This document shows, one piece after another, positions 18,152-26,504 of a DNA stretch of 64,000 nucleotides; within the stretch, counting starts at the first letter, position 1; the number at the start of each line of letters is the position of its first letter. Source of the DNA: Alphaproteobacteria bacterium. GTDB lineage: Bacteria; Myxococcota_A; UBA796; GCA-2862545. Made by a program: the position numbers and the translations under genes. Under the pieces are notes generated by a model, which was not told the origin of the DNA, did not search any database, and worked only from the letters and a program-made list of their open reading frames with translations. The stretch is taken from positions 77,908 through 141,907 of the forward strand of contig JACKET010000019.1 in assembly GCA_020632875.1 (NCBI GenBank), in the 5' to 3' direction.

Positions 18152-19462
18152 ATGCTCGCGAAACCCGACTTCCAGGCTCACCGATCCAGGCTCCAGGGCG
18201 CGCTCCGCGAAGGCGAGGCCGTGCTGCTCTTCGGCGGGCCGCACCACCTGCGCAACGGGGATGCGGAATACCGCTACCGGCCCGACTCCGACGTGTACTG
18301 GCTCACGGGCTGGCCCGACCCGCACGTGGCGGTCTTCGTCACCCGCGACGCCATCACGATGTTCGTCGAGCCGAAAGACCGCGAGCGCGAGGTCTGGACG
18401 GGCTTCCGCCCCGGCCCCGACGGAGCGAAGGCGCACTACGGCGCCGACGAGGCCTTCGAGTGGGGCGAGATCGAAGAGAAGCTCACGGGCCTGCTCAGCG
18501 GGATCGACACGCTCCACCACGCGTTCGCGGTGGATGCAGAGCACGACGCGCTGCTGATGTCCTGCATCGCGAAGGCCCGTCGCAAGAACCGGCGCGACGG
18601 GCTCTCGGTGCCCGAGACCTTCTGCTCGCTCGACAAGCTGGTGCACGAGCTGCGGCTCATCAAGGGCCCCGACGAGCTCGAGGTGATGCGCGAGGCCGGG
18701 CGCGTCTCGGCCGAGGCCCACGTCGCGGCGATGCGCGTCGCCGCGGCCGGCATGCCCGAATACCGCGTCGAGGCCGAGCTGCTGCGCGTGTTCCACGAGC
18801 AGGGCTCCACGGGCCCCGGCTACACGTCGATCGTGGCGGGCGGCGCGAATGCGACGGTCCTCCACTACATCACGAACCGGAACACCCTGAAGGATGGCGA
18901 GCTGCTGCTCATCGACGCGGGCTGCGAGATCAGCCACTACACGGCCGACATCACGCGCACCTTCCCCATCGGCGGTCGCTTCACGCCCGCGCAGCGCGCG
19001 ATGTACGACGTGGTCCTCAAGGCCCAGCTCAAGGCCATCGACACCTGCCGCGCCGGCAAGACCTTCAACGACGTGCACGACGTCGCGGTTCGCGTGCTCA
19101 CCGAGGGCATGGTGAAGCTCGGCCTGCTCGTGGGCGACGTCGACGAGCTGATCGCCGACGAGTCGTACAAGAAGTACTACATGCACGGCACCAGCCACTG
19201 GCTCGGCCTCGACGTGCACGACGTGGGTGCGTACGGGCGCGACGGGCAGGTCCGGGTGCTGGCGCCCGACATGGTCCTCACGGTCGAGCCCGGCCTCTAC
19301 GTGGCGATCGACGATGCCGACGCGCCCGAGGCCTACCGCGGCATCGGGATCCGCATCGAAGACGATGTGCGCGTGACCGACGGCGACCCCGAGATCCTCA
19401 CGGCCGGCGTGCCGAAGCACCCCGACGATCTGGCCGATCTGCTCGCCTCACCCCAGAGCTGA
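18152..19462 (+). CDS. pepP: Xaa-Pro aminopeptidase (aminopeptidase P)
   Basis: Removes N-terminal residues preceding proline; a cytosolic dinuclear-metal (Mn) M24B peptidase with pita-bread fold. The 436-residue length is typical. The N-terminal creatinase-like domain includes YRYRPDSDVYWLTGW, a classic PepP motif. The metal ligands are visible: Asp in LLIDAGCE, Asp in ADITRTFP, His in HGTSHWLGLDVHDVG, Glu in TVEPGLY and Glu in GIGIRIEDD. The ATG follows GGAG at 8 nt. The 3' end overlaps the stop of the convergent kynureninase-like gene by 15 bp, so the two transcripts are mutually antisense at their ends. Confidence 0.94.
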   Translation: MLAKPDFQAHRSRLQGALREGEAVLLFGGPHHLRNGDAEYRYRPDSDVYWLTGWPDPHVAVFVTRDAITMFVEPKDREREVWTGFRPGPDGAKAHYGADEAFEWGEIEEKLTGLLSGIDTLHHAFAVDAEHDALLMSCIAKARRKNRRDGLSVPETFCSLDKLVHELRLIKGPDELEVMREAGRVSAEAHVAAMRVAAAGMPEYRVEAELLRVFHEQGSTGPGYTSIVAGGANATVLHYITNRNTLKDGELLLIDAGCEISHYTADITRTFPIGGRFTPAQRAMYDVVLKAQLKAIDTCRAGKTFNDVHDVAVRVLTEGMVKLGLLVGDVDELIADESYKKYYMHGTSHWLGLDVHDVGAYGRDGQVRVLAPDMVLTVEPGLYVAIDDADAPEAYRGIGIRIEDDVRVTDGDPEILTAGVPKHPDDLADLLASPQS

Positions 19463-20878
19463 GACGACGCGCTCGAGTGCGTACTCGAGCTCGTAGTCGA
19501 ACGCCGCGGCCGCGGTGGACAGCCTGAGCAGACCGCTCGGCGCGCCCGGCGCCGAGGGGCGGTAGTCGGCGACGATGCCGTCGGCCGAGAGCCGCTCGAG
19601 CAGCTTCTCGCCGCGCTGCACGCGGATCGAGAGGATCGGGCCGCGCTGCGAGGCGGGCTCCTCCCCCACCACCTCGAGACCCGCAGACCGCGCGCGTCGC
19701 ATGGCGCGTTCGATGGTTCGCGACGTGCGCAGGCGCACCTTGTCGATCGCGCCCCTCAGCGAGCCGCCGGCGTAGGTCGCGAGGACCTCGAGCTCGGTGA
19801 CCAGCGCCTGCATCGGGGCCACGTCGGGCGCCCCGGTCTGCCAGCGGAACGCGCCCTTGGCGGACGTGAGCGGCGGTGGCGCGAAGGCCAGCGGGTCGGC
19901 GTGGGCGAACCACCCGGTGCGGTGGAAATCGAGGTCGGCGAGCAGGGCGTGCGACAGCCACGCGAAGCCGCTCCCCGTGCCCGCGTGCAGCTGCTTGATC
20001 CCGCCGCCCATCACGGCGGTGCGGAGCGGCAGGCCGTCGATGCGGAACGGCACGGTGCCGAGCGACTGGTAGCCGTCCACCAGCAGGGCCGCGTCGGGGC
20101 ACGTGGCGTCCATCGCGGCGGCCAGGCGCCCCAGATCGTGCAGGCGACCCGTCCGCCAGTGCGCCGTGCTGATGCTGACGGCCGCGGTGTCGGGCGTCAG
20201 CGCGCGGATGTAGGCGTCGGTCGTCACCCACTCGTCGGCGTCGCCTTCGATCTCGACGAACGTGCCGCCGGTGCGCTCGGCCCACCACCCGTGGACGTAG
20301 CGCGCCGAGGTGAAGTGATCGGCGCCGGACAACAGCCGCCCGCGGATGCCGCTGTCGAGCACGGCCGCCAGCGCGTCGGAGAAGTTCTCGAAGCGCGCCA
20401 CGTCGCCGCGGAGCAGGTCGGCGCCGACGAGATCCGCGACCCGGGCCCGGAACGCGTCGCGGATCAGGCCCCATCCACCCACCTCCCACGCACCTACGCC
20501 GTGGTGGAACAGGTGGCCGTGGTGCTCCTCCATCGCGCGGAGCAGGACCTCGCTCGGCTTCCCCATCGCGTGATGGGCGCAGTAGATGCCGAGGTCGAGC
20601 GACGGGAAGAGCCGCCGGTACGACGTGTCGAGCGGCGTGGCGTCGAGGAGGCCCACCGCGGCGCACTCTTCGCGGAGGCTCCGCGGAGAGGGCTCGGGGC
20701 CCTCGAGGCGCAGGCGGGCGTCGAGGAGCGGACGCTCCTTCAACAGGGCCTGGTGGATCTCGGCCGGCGTGAGCGCACGCTCGACGAGCGCGCTCAGCTC
20801 GGGCGGCTCGGCCGATGCGAACGCGCGACCGCGCTCGACCTGCGCGACGGCGATGCGACGCAGGTGCTCCGACAGCAT
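19448..20878 (-). CDS. kynU: Kynureninase-like PLP enzyme (aminotransferase class V fold)
   Basis: Kynureninase cleaves kynurenine or 3-hydroxykynurenine to anthranilate or 3-hydroxyanthranilate plus alanine. In this 476-residue protein the kynureninase landmarks align in order: IYCAHHAMGK (counterpart of the N-terminal substrate loop), LLVDGYQSLGTVPFRID (PLP-pyridine Asp), GGIKQLHAGTGSGFAWL (Schiff-base Lys followed by the Gly-rich segment), then GWFAHADP, the counterpart of the kynureninase GWFGH. The N-terminal extension of about 110 residues before the core is longer than usual. Start MLSEHL at 20878 follows GAGGAGG. A kynurenine formamidase and an aminomuconate-type dehydrogenase lie in the same window, which supports the function. 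It could still be another class V lyase. Confidence 0.72.
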   Translation of the reverse strand: MLSEHLRRIAVAQVERGRAFASAEPPELSALVERALTPAEIHQALLKERPLLDARLRLEGPEPSPRSLREECAAVGLLDATPLDTSYRRLFPSLDLGIYCAHHAMGKPSEVLLRAMEEHHGHLFHHGVGAWEVGGWGLIRDAFRARVADLVGADLLRGDVARFENFSDALAAVLDSGIRGRLLSGADHFTSARYVHGWWAERTGGTFVEIEGDADEWVTTDAYIRALTPDTAAVSISTAHWRTGRLHDLGRLAAAMDATCPDAALLVDGYQSLGTVPFRIDGLPLRTAVMGGGIKQLHAGTGSGFAWLSHALLADLDFHRTGWFAHADPLAFAPPPLTSAKGAFRWQTGAPDVAPMQALVTELEVLATYAGGSLRGAIDKVRLRTSRTIERAMRRARSAGLEVVGEEPASQRGPILSIRVQRGEKLLERLSADGIVADYRPSAPGAPSGLLRLSTAAAAFDYELEYALERVVSALG

Positions 20879-20928
20879 GGAACCTCCTCGCGGGCATGGT
20901 AGACCAGCCGTCCGACCGAGGAGGGGTG

Positions 20929-21684
20929 ATGGACACGGGACTGCACGGGCGACGCGCGCTGGTCTGCGGAGCGAGCCAGGGAATCGGACGCGCGACCGCG
21001 CTCGAGATGGCGTCGCTCGGCGCGGAGGTCTTCGTGCTCGCGCGGCGTGCCGCACCGCTCGAGGCGCTCGCGGCGGAGATCCGGAGCACCGGTGGGCGCG
21101 CGGTCACCATCGTGGCCGACCTCGACGCAGGCGTGCCGGACCTGCCGGACGGCCTGCAGATCGTCGTCCACAACACCGGGGGCCCCGCGGGCGGCCTCCT
21201 GCTCGACGCGAGCGAAGATGCGCTGATGGACTCGTTCCGCCGGCACGTGATCTCCGCCCACGCGATCGCGAAGCGGGTGCTGCCCTCGATGCAGGCCGCC
21301 GGGTACGGGCGGTTCGTGAACGTCCTGTCGACCTCGGTCTACGAGCCCATCGACAACCTCGGCGTGTCGAACCTGACGCGCGCGGCGATGGCCTCGTGGG
21401 CGAAGACGCTGTCGCGCGAGCTCCCGCCGGGCGTGACGATCAACAACGTGCTGCCGGGCTTCACCGACACCGAGCGGCTCACGAGCCTCGCCGAAGGGCG
21501 CGCGAGCAAGACCGGGAGCACACCGGATGCGGTCCGGCAGGCGTGGGTCGGGCAGGTCCCCGAGGGTCGGCTCGGCCGCCCGGAGGAGACCGCGCAGGTC
21601 ATCGCGTTCCTCGCCTCGCCCGCGGCGAGCTACGTGCGGGGCCAGTCCCTCGCTGTGGACGGCGGGCGACTGCGGAGCATCTGA
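20929..21684 (+). CDS. SDR-family protein with degenerate catalytic tetrad (BKR-like)
   Basis: A 251-residue short-chain dehydrogenase/reductase homologue. The cofactor motif is present in the form CGASQGIG and the C-terminal signature (VLPGFTDTERL, GQSLAVDGGRLRSI) is typical. The catalytic YxxxK is missing: the aligned segment reads GVSNLTRAAM, so Tyr is replaced by Ser and Lys by Arg, although the preceding Ser region is kept. This matches my memory of a BKR-like SDR subgroup lacking the canonical tetrad. The start at 20929 has GAGGAGGGG upstream and lies 50 bp from the divergent kynureninase-like gene, so both may share a control region. It may act in the neighbouring aromatic pathway, but no reaction can be assigned. 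Confidence 0.83.
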   Translation: MDTGLHGRRALVCGASQGIGRATALEMASLGAEVFVLARRAAPLEALAAEIRSTGGRAVTIVADLDAGVPDLPDGLQIVVHNTGGPAGGLLLDASEDALMDSFRRHVISAHAIAKRVLPSMQAAGYGRFVNVLSTSVYEPIDNLGVSNLTRAAMASWAKTLSRELPPGVTINNVLPGFTDTERLTSLAEGRASKTGSTPDAVRQAWVGQVPEGRLGRPEETAQVIAFLASPAASYVRGQSLAVDGGRLRSI

Positions 21685-21731
21685 GAGCGCTTCGGAGCGG
21701 CCTGGGCCGTCGGGAGGTTCGAGCGTCTCAG

Positions 21732-22016
21732 GGCCTCACGCAGATGACGCAGAAGGACGCAGATGACGCAGAAACCAGGCCGTCACGGGTCGAGCGTCCT
21801 CGTCTCCCCGGGCACTTCGAGATTGCACCGCCAAGACCGCCCGTGACGTCAGGGCTCTCGAGGGGACGTCTCGGTGTTCCGGACGACAGAAGGGCCTTCT
21901 TGCGGACCGGATTCGGGACTCACCAGAGCAGGCCGGCGTTTCCGGGCTGCTCCGGTGAGCGGGACCTGCCTCGCTTCTGCGTCATCCGCGTCCATCTGCG
22001 TCATCTGCGTGATGCC
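21732..22016. mobile_element. Non-coding repeat element 3 with 47-bp inverted termini
   Basis: The 433-bp gap between the SDR and flavin-oxidoreductase genes is almost entirely this element. Inverted 47-bp termini lie at 21732-21778 and 21970-22016 and match at about 42 of 47 positions. The outer context TTCGAGCGTC (left) and ACGCTCGCAGC then CTTCCGACACAGG (right) is shared with elements 1 and 2. The core is the inverted counterpart of the right-hand module of element 1 (ACTCACCAGAGCAGGCCGG in this orientation). There is no coding content. It is the shortest and most diverged of the three complete copies. Confidence 0.72.
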
Positions 22017-22117
22017 GGAACGCTCGCAGCTGGACGACTTCCGACACAGGGCGCTGGCTCCTCACCCGAGATGCCACCCGATCGGATAATGCGCGTTCCA
22101 CTCAGCGGGAGCCGGGC

Positions 22118-23326
22118 ATGAACTACGACATCTTCTACTCGATCAGCCAGACTCCCGCGGGCGGCGTGTTCCCGAGCGAAGCGCAGATGTTCCGGAACTT
22201 CTTCGACCAGGTCGAAGCGGCGGATGCATTGGGCTTCGGCGTCGCCTGGATCGCGGAGTCCCACCTCTCGTCCGAAGTGCAGAAGACCACGTCGAAGCCG
22301 GTGATTCCACACTGGCAGGGCGAGGTCGGGCTCAATGTCGACTTCGTGCAGACCGCCTCGCGCGTGTTCGCGCGTACGAAGCGCATCGAGTGCGGCTCGG
22401 CGATCATGAACATCCTGTGCAACGGCGGTCCGGTGGCGGCTGCCGAGCGGGTCGCCGCGTTCCTCGGCTTCCACGGGCTCGACCCGGACGAGCGACGCCG
22501 GCTGCACGTCGGGTTCGCGGCCGGGCGCTTCGACTTCATGAACCGCGCGTACGGCATCGGGCCCCGCAATCCCCTCGAAGAGGCCGCGTGGCCGGTGATC
22601 AAGGGGCAGGTCTTCACGCGTGCGGCCGAGATGTTCTGTCGCCTGCTCGCGGGCGAGGCCCTGGCGAGCGACGACGTGGCCCGCGTCGAGCTCACCCGCC
22701 AGCACTTCCGCGACGACGCGTCGTGGGAGAAGGTGCGGTCGCTCGCCCACACCGACCGGATTCCGATCGAGCCGTTCTTCGACTTCGAACGCCTGAAGAT
22801 CGTGCCCGCCGAGATCCGGCACGATCTGCTCCAGCTCGTGATCGGGAGCCACGACCCCGAGACGCAGGAGTACGTGAACCGCTTCCTCCCGGTGCAGGTC
22901 TTCAACCTCTCGATCACGCGTCCCGACGTGATCGAGGACACGCACGCGCGGATGACGCGGGCCTACCACCGCGACGGAGGCGCGTGGGAGCGCGGGTTCA
23001 TGCCGCGCACGACCTTCGTGTTCCTGAACGCCCGCCCGGGTCTGTCGCCCGAGCAGCAGAGCCGCGCCGCGCAGGAAGAGGCCCGTGAGGCGCTCGGCGC
23101 CTACTGGACGGCCCTCGAGGGCACGCTCGACCCCTCGAAGGTCGAGAAGGCGGCGACCAACGCGCTGATCGGCAACCCGGCCGAGATCGCCGCGCAGATG
23201 AAGGAACGCTTCCATCGCGACGACCGGTTGATGCTGTGGTTCGACTTCTTCAACCACGACAACGACCGGGTCATCGCGAACATGGCCGACTTCGTGGAGC
23301 AGGTCGCGCCCCTCGTGGAGGGCTGA
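22118..23326 (+). CDS. LLM-class (bacterial luciferase-like) flavin-dependent oxidoreductase
   Basis: Luciferase-family TIM-barrel monooxygenases use reduced flavin and oxygen to oxidise diverse substrates. The 402-residue protein starts MNYDIFYSISQT and shows ADALGFGVAWIAESHL (the WxAEHH-type region of the family), SAIMNILCNGGPVAAAERVA and an FAAGRFDFMNRAYG loop. GGGAG lies just before the ATG. The stop is 1 nt before the start of the aldehyde dehydrogenase, so the two are an operon and presumably act in sequence on an aromatic or aminomuconate-type compound. No flavin reductase partner is visible. The exact substrate cannot be derived; hydroxylation of anthranilate or kynurenine is a speculative possibility. 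Confidence 0.83.
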   Translation: MNYDIFYSISQTPAGGVFPSEAQMFRNFFDQVEAADALGFGVAWIAESHLSSEVQKTTSKPVIPHWQGEVGLNVDFVQTASRVFARTKRIECGSAIMNILCNGGPVAAAERVAAFLGFHGLDPDERRRLHVGFAAGRFDFMNRAYGIGPRNPLEEAAWPVIKGQVFTRAAEMFCRLLAGEALASDDVARVELTRQHFRDDASWEKVRSLAHTDRIPIEPFFDFERLKIVPAEIRHDLLQLVIGSHDPETQEYVNRFLPVQVFNLSITRPDVIEDTHARMTRAYHRDGGAWERGFMPRTTFVFLNARPGLSPEQQSRAAQEEAREALGAYWTALEGTLDPSKVEKAATNALIGNPAEIAAQMKERFHRDDRLMLWFDFFNHDNDRVIANMADFVEQVAPLVEG

Positions 23327-23327
23327 G

Positions 23328-24767
23328 ATGCAGCTCGCGAACTACATCGGCGGGCGCTTCCAGCCCGCGCTGTCGGGCGCGACGCTCGACGACATCGAGC
23401 CCGCCACGGGCGAGCGCGTCGCGGTGGTGCCCGCCTCGCGCGCCGAGGACGTCGACGCCGCCGTGCGCGCGGCACGCGACGCCGCGACGGGCGCCTGGGG
23501 AGCGGCCAGCACGGCCGAGCGCGCCGACCTGTGCGATGCGATCGCCGACGCCATCGCAGCGGACCTCGACCGGTTCGCGGACCTCGAGTCCCGCGACACG
23601 GGCAAGCCGCTGCGGGTCGCGAAGACCGTCGACATCCCGCGCGCGATCGAGAACTTCCGGTTCTTCGCGGGCGCCGTGCGGCACAGCGCGACCGAGATGC
23701 ACGAGATGGCCGACGCCATCAACTACACGCTGCGCCGTCCGCTCGGTGTGGTCGGGCTGATCACGCCGTGGAACCTCCCGCTCTACCTCTTGAGCTGGAA
23801 GGTCGCGCCGGCCCTCGCCACCGGCAACGCGGTCGTCGCGAAGCCCTCCGAGATCACGCCGCTCACGGCCCACGCGCTCGCCGAGACCATCGACCGGCTC
23901 GGGGCTCCGAAGGGCGCGTTCAACCTCGTTCACGGCTACGGCCACGAGGTCGGTGCCGCGATGACGGCCCACCCGGGCATCGACGGCATCAGCTTCACCG
24001 GCGGCACGGCGACCGGGAAGCACGTCGGAGCCAGCGCGGGCGCGACGTTCAAGAAGGTCTCGCTCGAGCTCGGCGGCAAGAACGCGACGCTGGTGTTCGA
24101 GGACGCCGATCTCGACCGGGTGCTGCCCGACATCGCGCGGGCGTCCTTCCTGAACCAGGGCCAGATCTGTCTGTGCGGATCCCGAATCCTGGTGCACCGC
24201 TCCATCCACGACCGCGTGGTGGAGGGCCTCGCCGCGATCGCGAAAGGCTACCGCATCGGCGACCCCCGCGACCCCGACACGACCTTCGGCAGCCTCACGA
24301 GCCACGCCCACCGCGAGAAGGTCGAGGGCTACCTCGCGCTCGCCGTCCAGGAAGGCGGCACGATCGTCACGGGAGGCCGTCGCCCGCAGGTCCCCCCTGC
24401 CCTGGCGAACGGCGCCTTCCTCGAGCCCACCGTCATCACGGGGCTCGGCATCGCGTGCCGCACGGCGACCGAGGAGATCTTCGGCCCCGTCGCGACCGTG
24501 CACCCCTTCGACACCGACGCAGAGGCGGTGGCGATGGCCAACGGCGTCCAGTACGGCCTCGCCGCCAGCGTCTGGACCCGCGATCTGGCCCGCGCCCACC
24601 GCGTCGCCGCGGCCCTCGAGACCGGCATGGTCTGGGTGAACTGCTGGCTCAAGCGCGATCTACGCGTCCCCTTCGGCGGGGTGAAGGCCAGCGGCGTCGG
24701 CCGCGAGGGCGGCAAGTACTCGCTCGGGTTCTACACGAACGACAAGAACGTCTGCATTCAGCTCTGA
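23328..24767 (+). CDS. amnC: Aldehyde dehydrogenase, 2-aminomuconate 6-semialdehyde type (AmnC/NbaE-like)
   Basis: Predicted to oxidise 2-aminomuconate 6-semialdehyde (or 2-hydroxymuconate semialdehyde) to the muconate with NAD+. The 479-residue protein has catalytic Cys281 in NQGQICLCGSRI and general base Glu247 in SLELGGKN. The CLCGSRI neighbourhood is characteristic of the ALDH8/AMSDH subgroup rather than generic ALDHs. Other motifs: ITPWNLPLYLLSWKVAPAL and FTGGTATGKHV. It is translationally linked to the upstream flavin oxidoreductase. The dioxygenase that would produce its substrate (AmnAB-like) and a RidA-type deaminase for its product are encoded 5-8 kb downstream, which supports the assignment. 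Hydroxymuconic semialdehyde dehydrogenase is the main alternative. Confidence 0.82.
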   Translation: MQLANYIGGRFQPALSGATLDDIEPATGERVAVVPASRAEDVDAAVRAARDAATGAWGAASTAERADLCDAIADAIAADLDRFADLESRDTGKPLRVAKTVDIPRAIENFRFFAGAVRHSATEMHEMADAINYTLRRPLGVVGLITPWNLPLYLLSWKVAPALATGNAVVAKPSEITPLTAHALAETIDRLGAPKGAFNLVHGYGHEVGAAMTAHPGIDGISFTGGTATGKHVGASAGATFKKVSLELGGKNATLVFEDADLDRVLPDIARASFLNQGQICLCGSRILVHRSIHDRVVEGLAAIAKGYRIGDPRDPDTTFGSLTSHAHREKVEGYLALAVQEGGTIVTGGRRPQVPPALANGAFLEPTVITGLGIACRTATEEIFGPVATVHPFDTDAEAVAMANGVQYGLAASVWTRDLARAHRVAAALETGMVWVNCWLKRDLRVPFGGVKASGVGREGGKYSLGFYTNDKNVCIQL

Positions 24768-24779
24768 CGCGGCCGGTCG

Positions 24780-26340
24780 GGTGTCGGTCGGGTCGAGTGT
24801 CGAGTGTCGAGTGTCGAGTGGCGCCGCTGTGGAGGGCTCGATCGGGCCCCCTCCCCGTGCGGCGGCGAGCCACGGTAGACCTCGGGCGCGCCCGCCTGCT
24901 CTGGTGAATCCCGATGCCGATCCGTGCGCAGGCCCCCTTGGCCTTCCGGCCATCCAGCAGTCGGTCGAGCACGTCGGAGCTCGTGCCCTCGACCTCCGTG
25001 CCCTCCTTCCCTCCGCGTCCTCCGTGCTGAGAGAACGCGCCGGAAGGCCCCGGTCTCCGAACGTCCCGCCGGAGGAGGTTGGACCGGGTCGAGTATCGAG
25101 TGTCGAGTGTCGAGTGGCGCCGCTGTGGAGGGCTCGATCGGGCTCCCTCCCCGTGCGGAGGCGAGCCACAACCACCTCGGGCACGCTCGCCTGCTCTGGT
25201 GAATCCCGGTGCCGATCCGTGCACAGGCCCCCTTGGCCTTCCGGCCATCCAGCAGTCGGTCGCGTGGATCAACGCGCTGCGGCTCCAGGTGCGCCAGACC
25301 TCGCCGTCGGAGGTCGTGCCACGACCTCCGTGCCCTCCTTCCCTCCGCGTCCTCCGTGCTGAGAGAACGCGCCGGAAGGCCCCGGTCTCCGAACGTCCCG
25401 CCGGAGGAGGTCGGACCGGGTCGAGTGTCGAGTGTCGAGTGTCGAGTGGCGCCGCTGTGGAGTGCTCGATCGGGCTCCCTCCCCGTGAGGCGAGCGACCA
25501 CCACCACCTCGGACACGCTCGCCTGCTCTGGTGAATCCCGGTGCCGATCCGTGCGCAGGCCCCCTTGGCCTTCCGGCCATCCAGCAGTCGGTCGAGCCCG
25601 TCGGAGATCATGCCCTCGACCTCCGTGCCCTCCTTCCCTCCGCGTCCTCCGTGCTGAGAGAACGCGCGCCGGGACCCCCGGTCTCCGAACGTCCCGCCGG
25701 AGGAGGTTGGACCGGGTCGAGTGTCGAGTGTCGAGTGGCGCCGCTGTGGAGGGCTCGATCAGGCTCCCTCCCCGTGCGGAAGCGAGCCCCACCGCGCACG
25801 TCCTCTGGGCGCGCCGTGCCTGCGTCCCCTGGTGAATCCCGATGCCGATCCGTGCGCAGGCCCTCCTTGGCCTTCCGGCCATCCAGCAGTCGGTCGACGG
25901 CCCGTCGGAGATCGGATGGTGCCCTCGAGTGTCCTGGCGCCGCTGTGCCTCCTCCCTCCCTGCCGCGTCCTCCGTGCGGAGAGAACGCGCGCCGGGCCGG
26001 ACCTGGTCCTACCGAACGAGCCCGACGGACGGAGGTCGGGGGACCGACCCAAGGGTCGCGTGTCGAGCATCGCCGTGTCGAGTTGGCGCCGCCGTGCACG
26101 AAACGGAGGGGGCTTGATCGGCCCTCCCTACCGGATCGGCGAGCGCCAGGCCACCAATCGCGCGCCGGAAGAGGCTGACCGGTCCCGAACGTCCGGAGCG
26201 CCGGAGGCCTTGGGGATCCCGTCACCTACTGGTGCCGAGAGCGCACTCACCAGTTTTGGGGGACCAGCAGGCACCGGAGGGCGTCTTGGCGCTCTTGGCG
26301 GTCTTGGGGACACGAGGACGCTCGACCCGCAAATTCCATT
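24780..26340. repeat. Tandem array of ~290-330 bp units (array D)
   Basis: About 1.7 kb without a gene. Unit landmarks GCGCCGCTGTGG occur near 24821, 25117, 25449 and 25738, with degenerate copies near 25937 and 26087. Each unit starts with a microrepeat of GTCGAGT words and continues through CTCGATCGGG, CCTGCTCTGGTGAATCCC, CCTTCCGGCCATCCAGCAG and a left arm CCTCCGTGCTGAGAGAACGC shared with array A, in the same orientation as A. The reverse arm seen in A is absent, so these units cannot form the long hairpin. The end near 26280 has CTTGGCGCTCTTGGCGGTCT words. All open frames here are low-complexity repeat translations. Confidence 0.82.
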
Positions 26341-26351
26341 CGTTGAAGGGC

Positions 26352-26398
26352 CTCGTTTCTGCGTCATCTGCGTCCTTCTGCGTCATCTGCGTGATGCC
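26352..26398. repeat. Solitary 47-bp element terminus
   Basis: A single copy of the 47-bp terminal sequence of elements 1-3, in the orientation of their right ends, bounds array D. No inverted partner was found between 24768 and this point. The outer context (GGAGACGCGCGAAGCCCGG) also resembles the right flanks of elements 1 and 2. It may be the remnant of a larger element whose left end was lost or replaced. Confidence 0.7.
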
Positions 26399-26449
26399 CG
26401 GAGACGCGCGAAGCCCGGAGCCGCTCGAAGCCCGAGACCGCGTCCCAGA

Positions 26450-26480
26450 AACGCAAAGAGCCGGCCCGAAGGCCGGCTCT
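26450..26480 (-). terminator. Rho-independent terminator with UUCG tetraloop
   Basis: A perfect 10-bp stem (26457-26466 pairing with 26471-26480; AGAGCCGGCC) closes a CGAA loop, which reads UUCG in the minus-strand RNA. It is followed in that sense by TTTGCGTTTCT. It lies 24 bp beyond the stop of the minus-strand lipoprotein gene and is the clearest intrinsic terminator in the window. Confidence 0.85.
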
Positions 26481-26504
26481 CTCGCCGAAGAATCGGTGCG
26501 GAGC

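Noticed and set aside
24780..26340. A degraded coding gene or pseudogene in array D
   Set aside because: No frame shows a protein family on either strand, and the periodic units explain the sequence.
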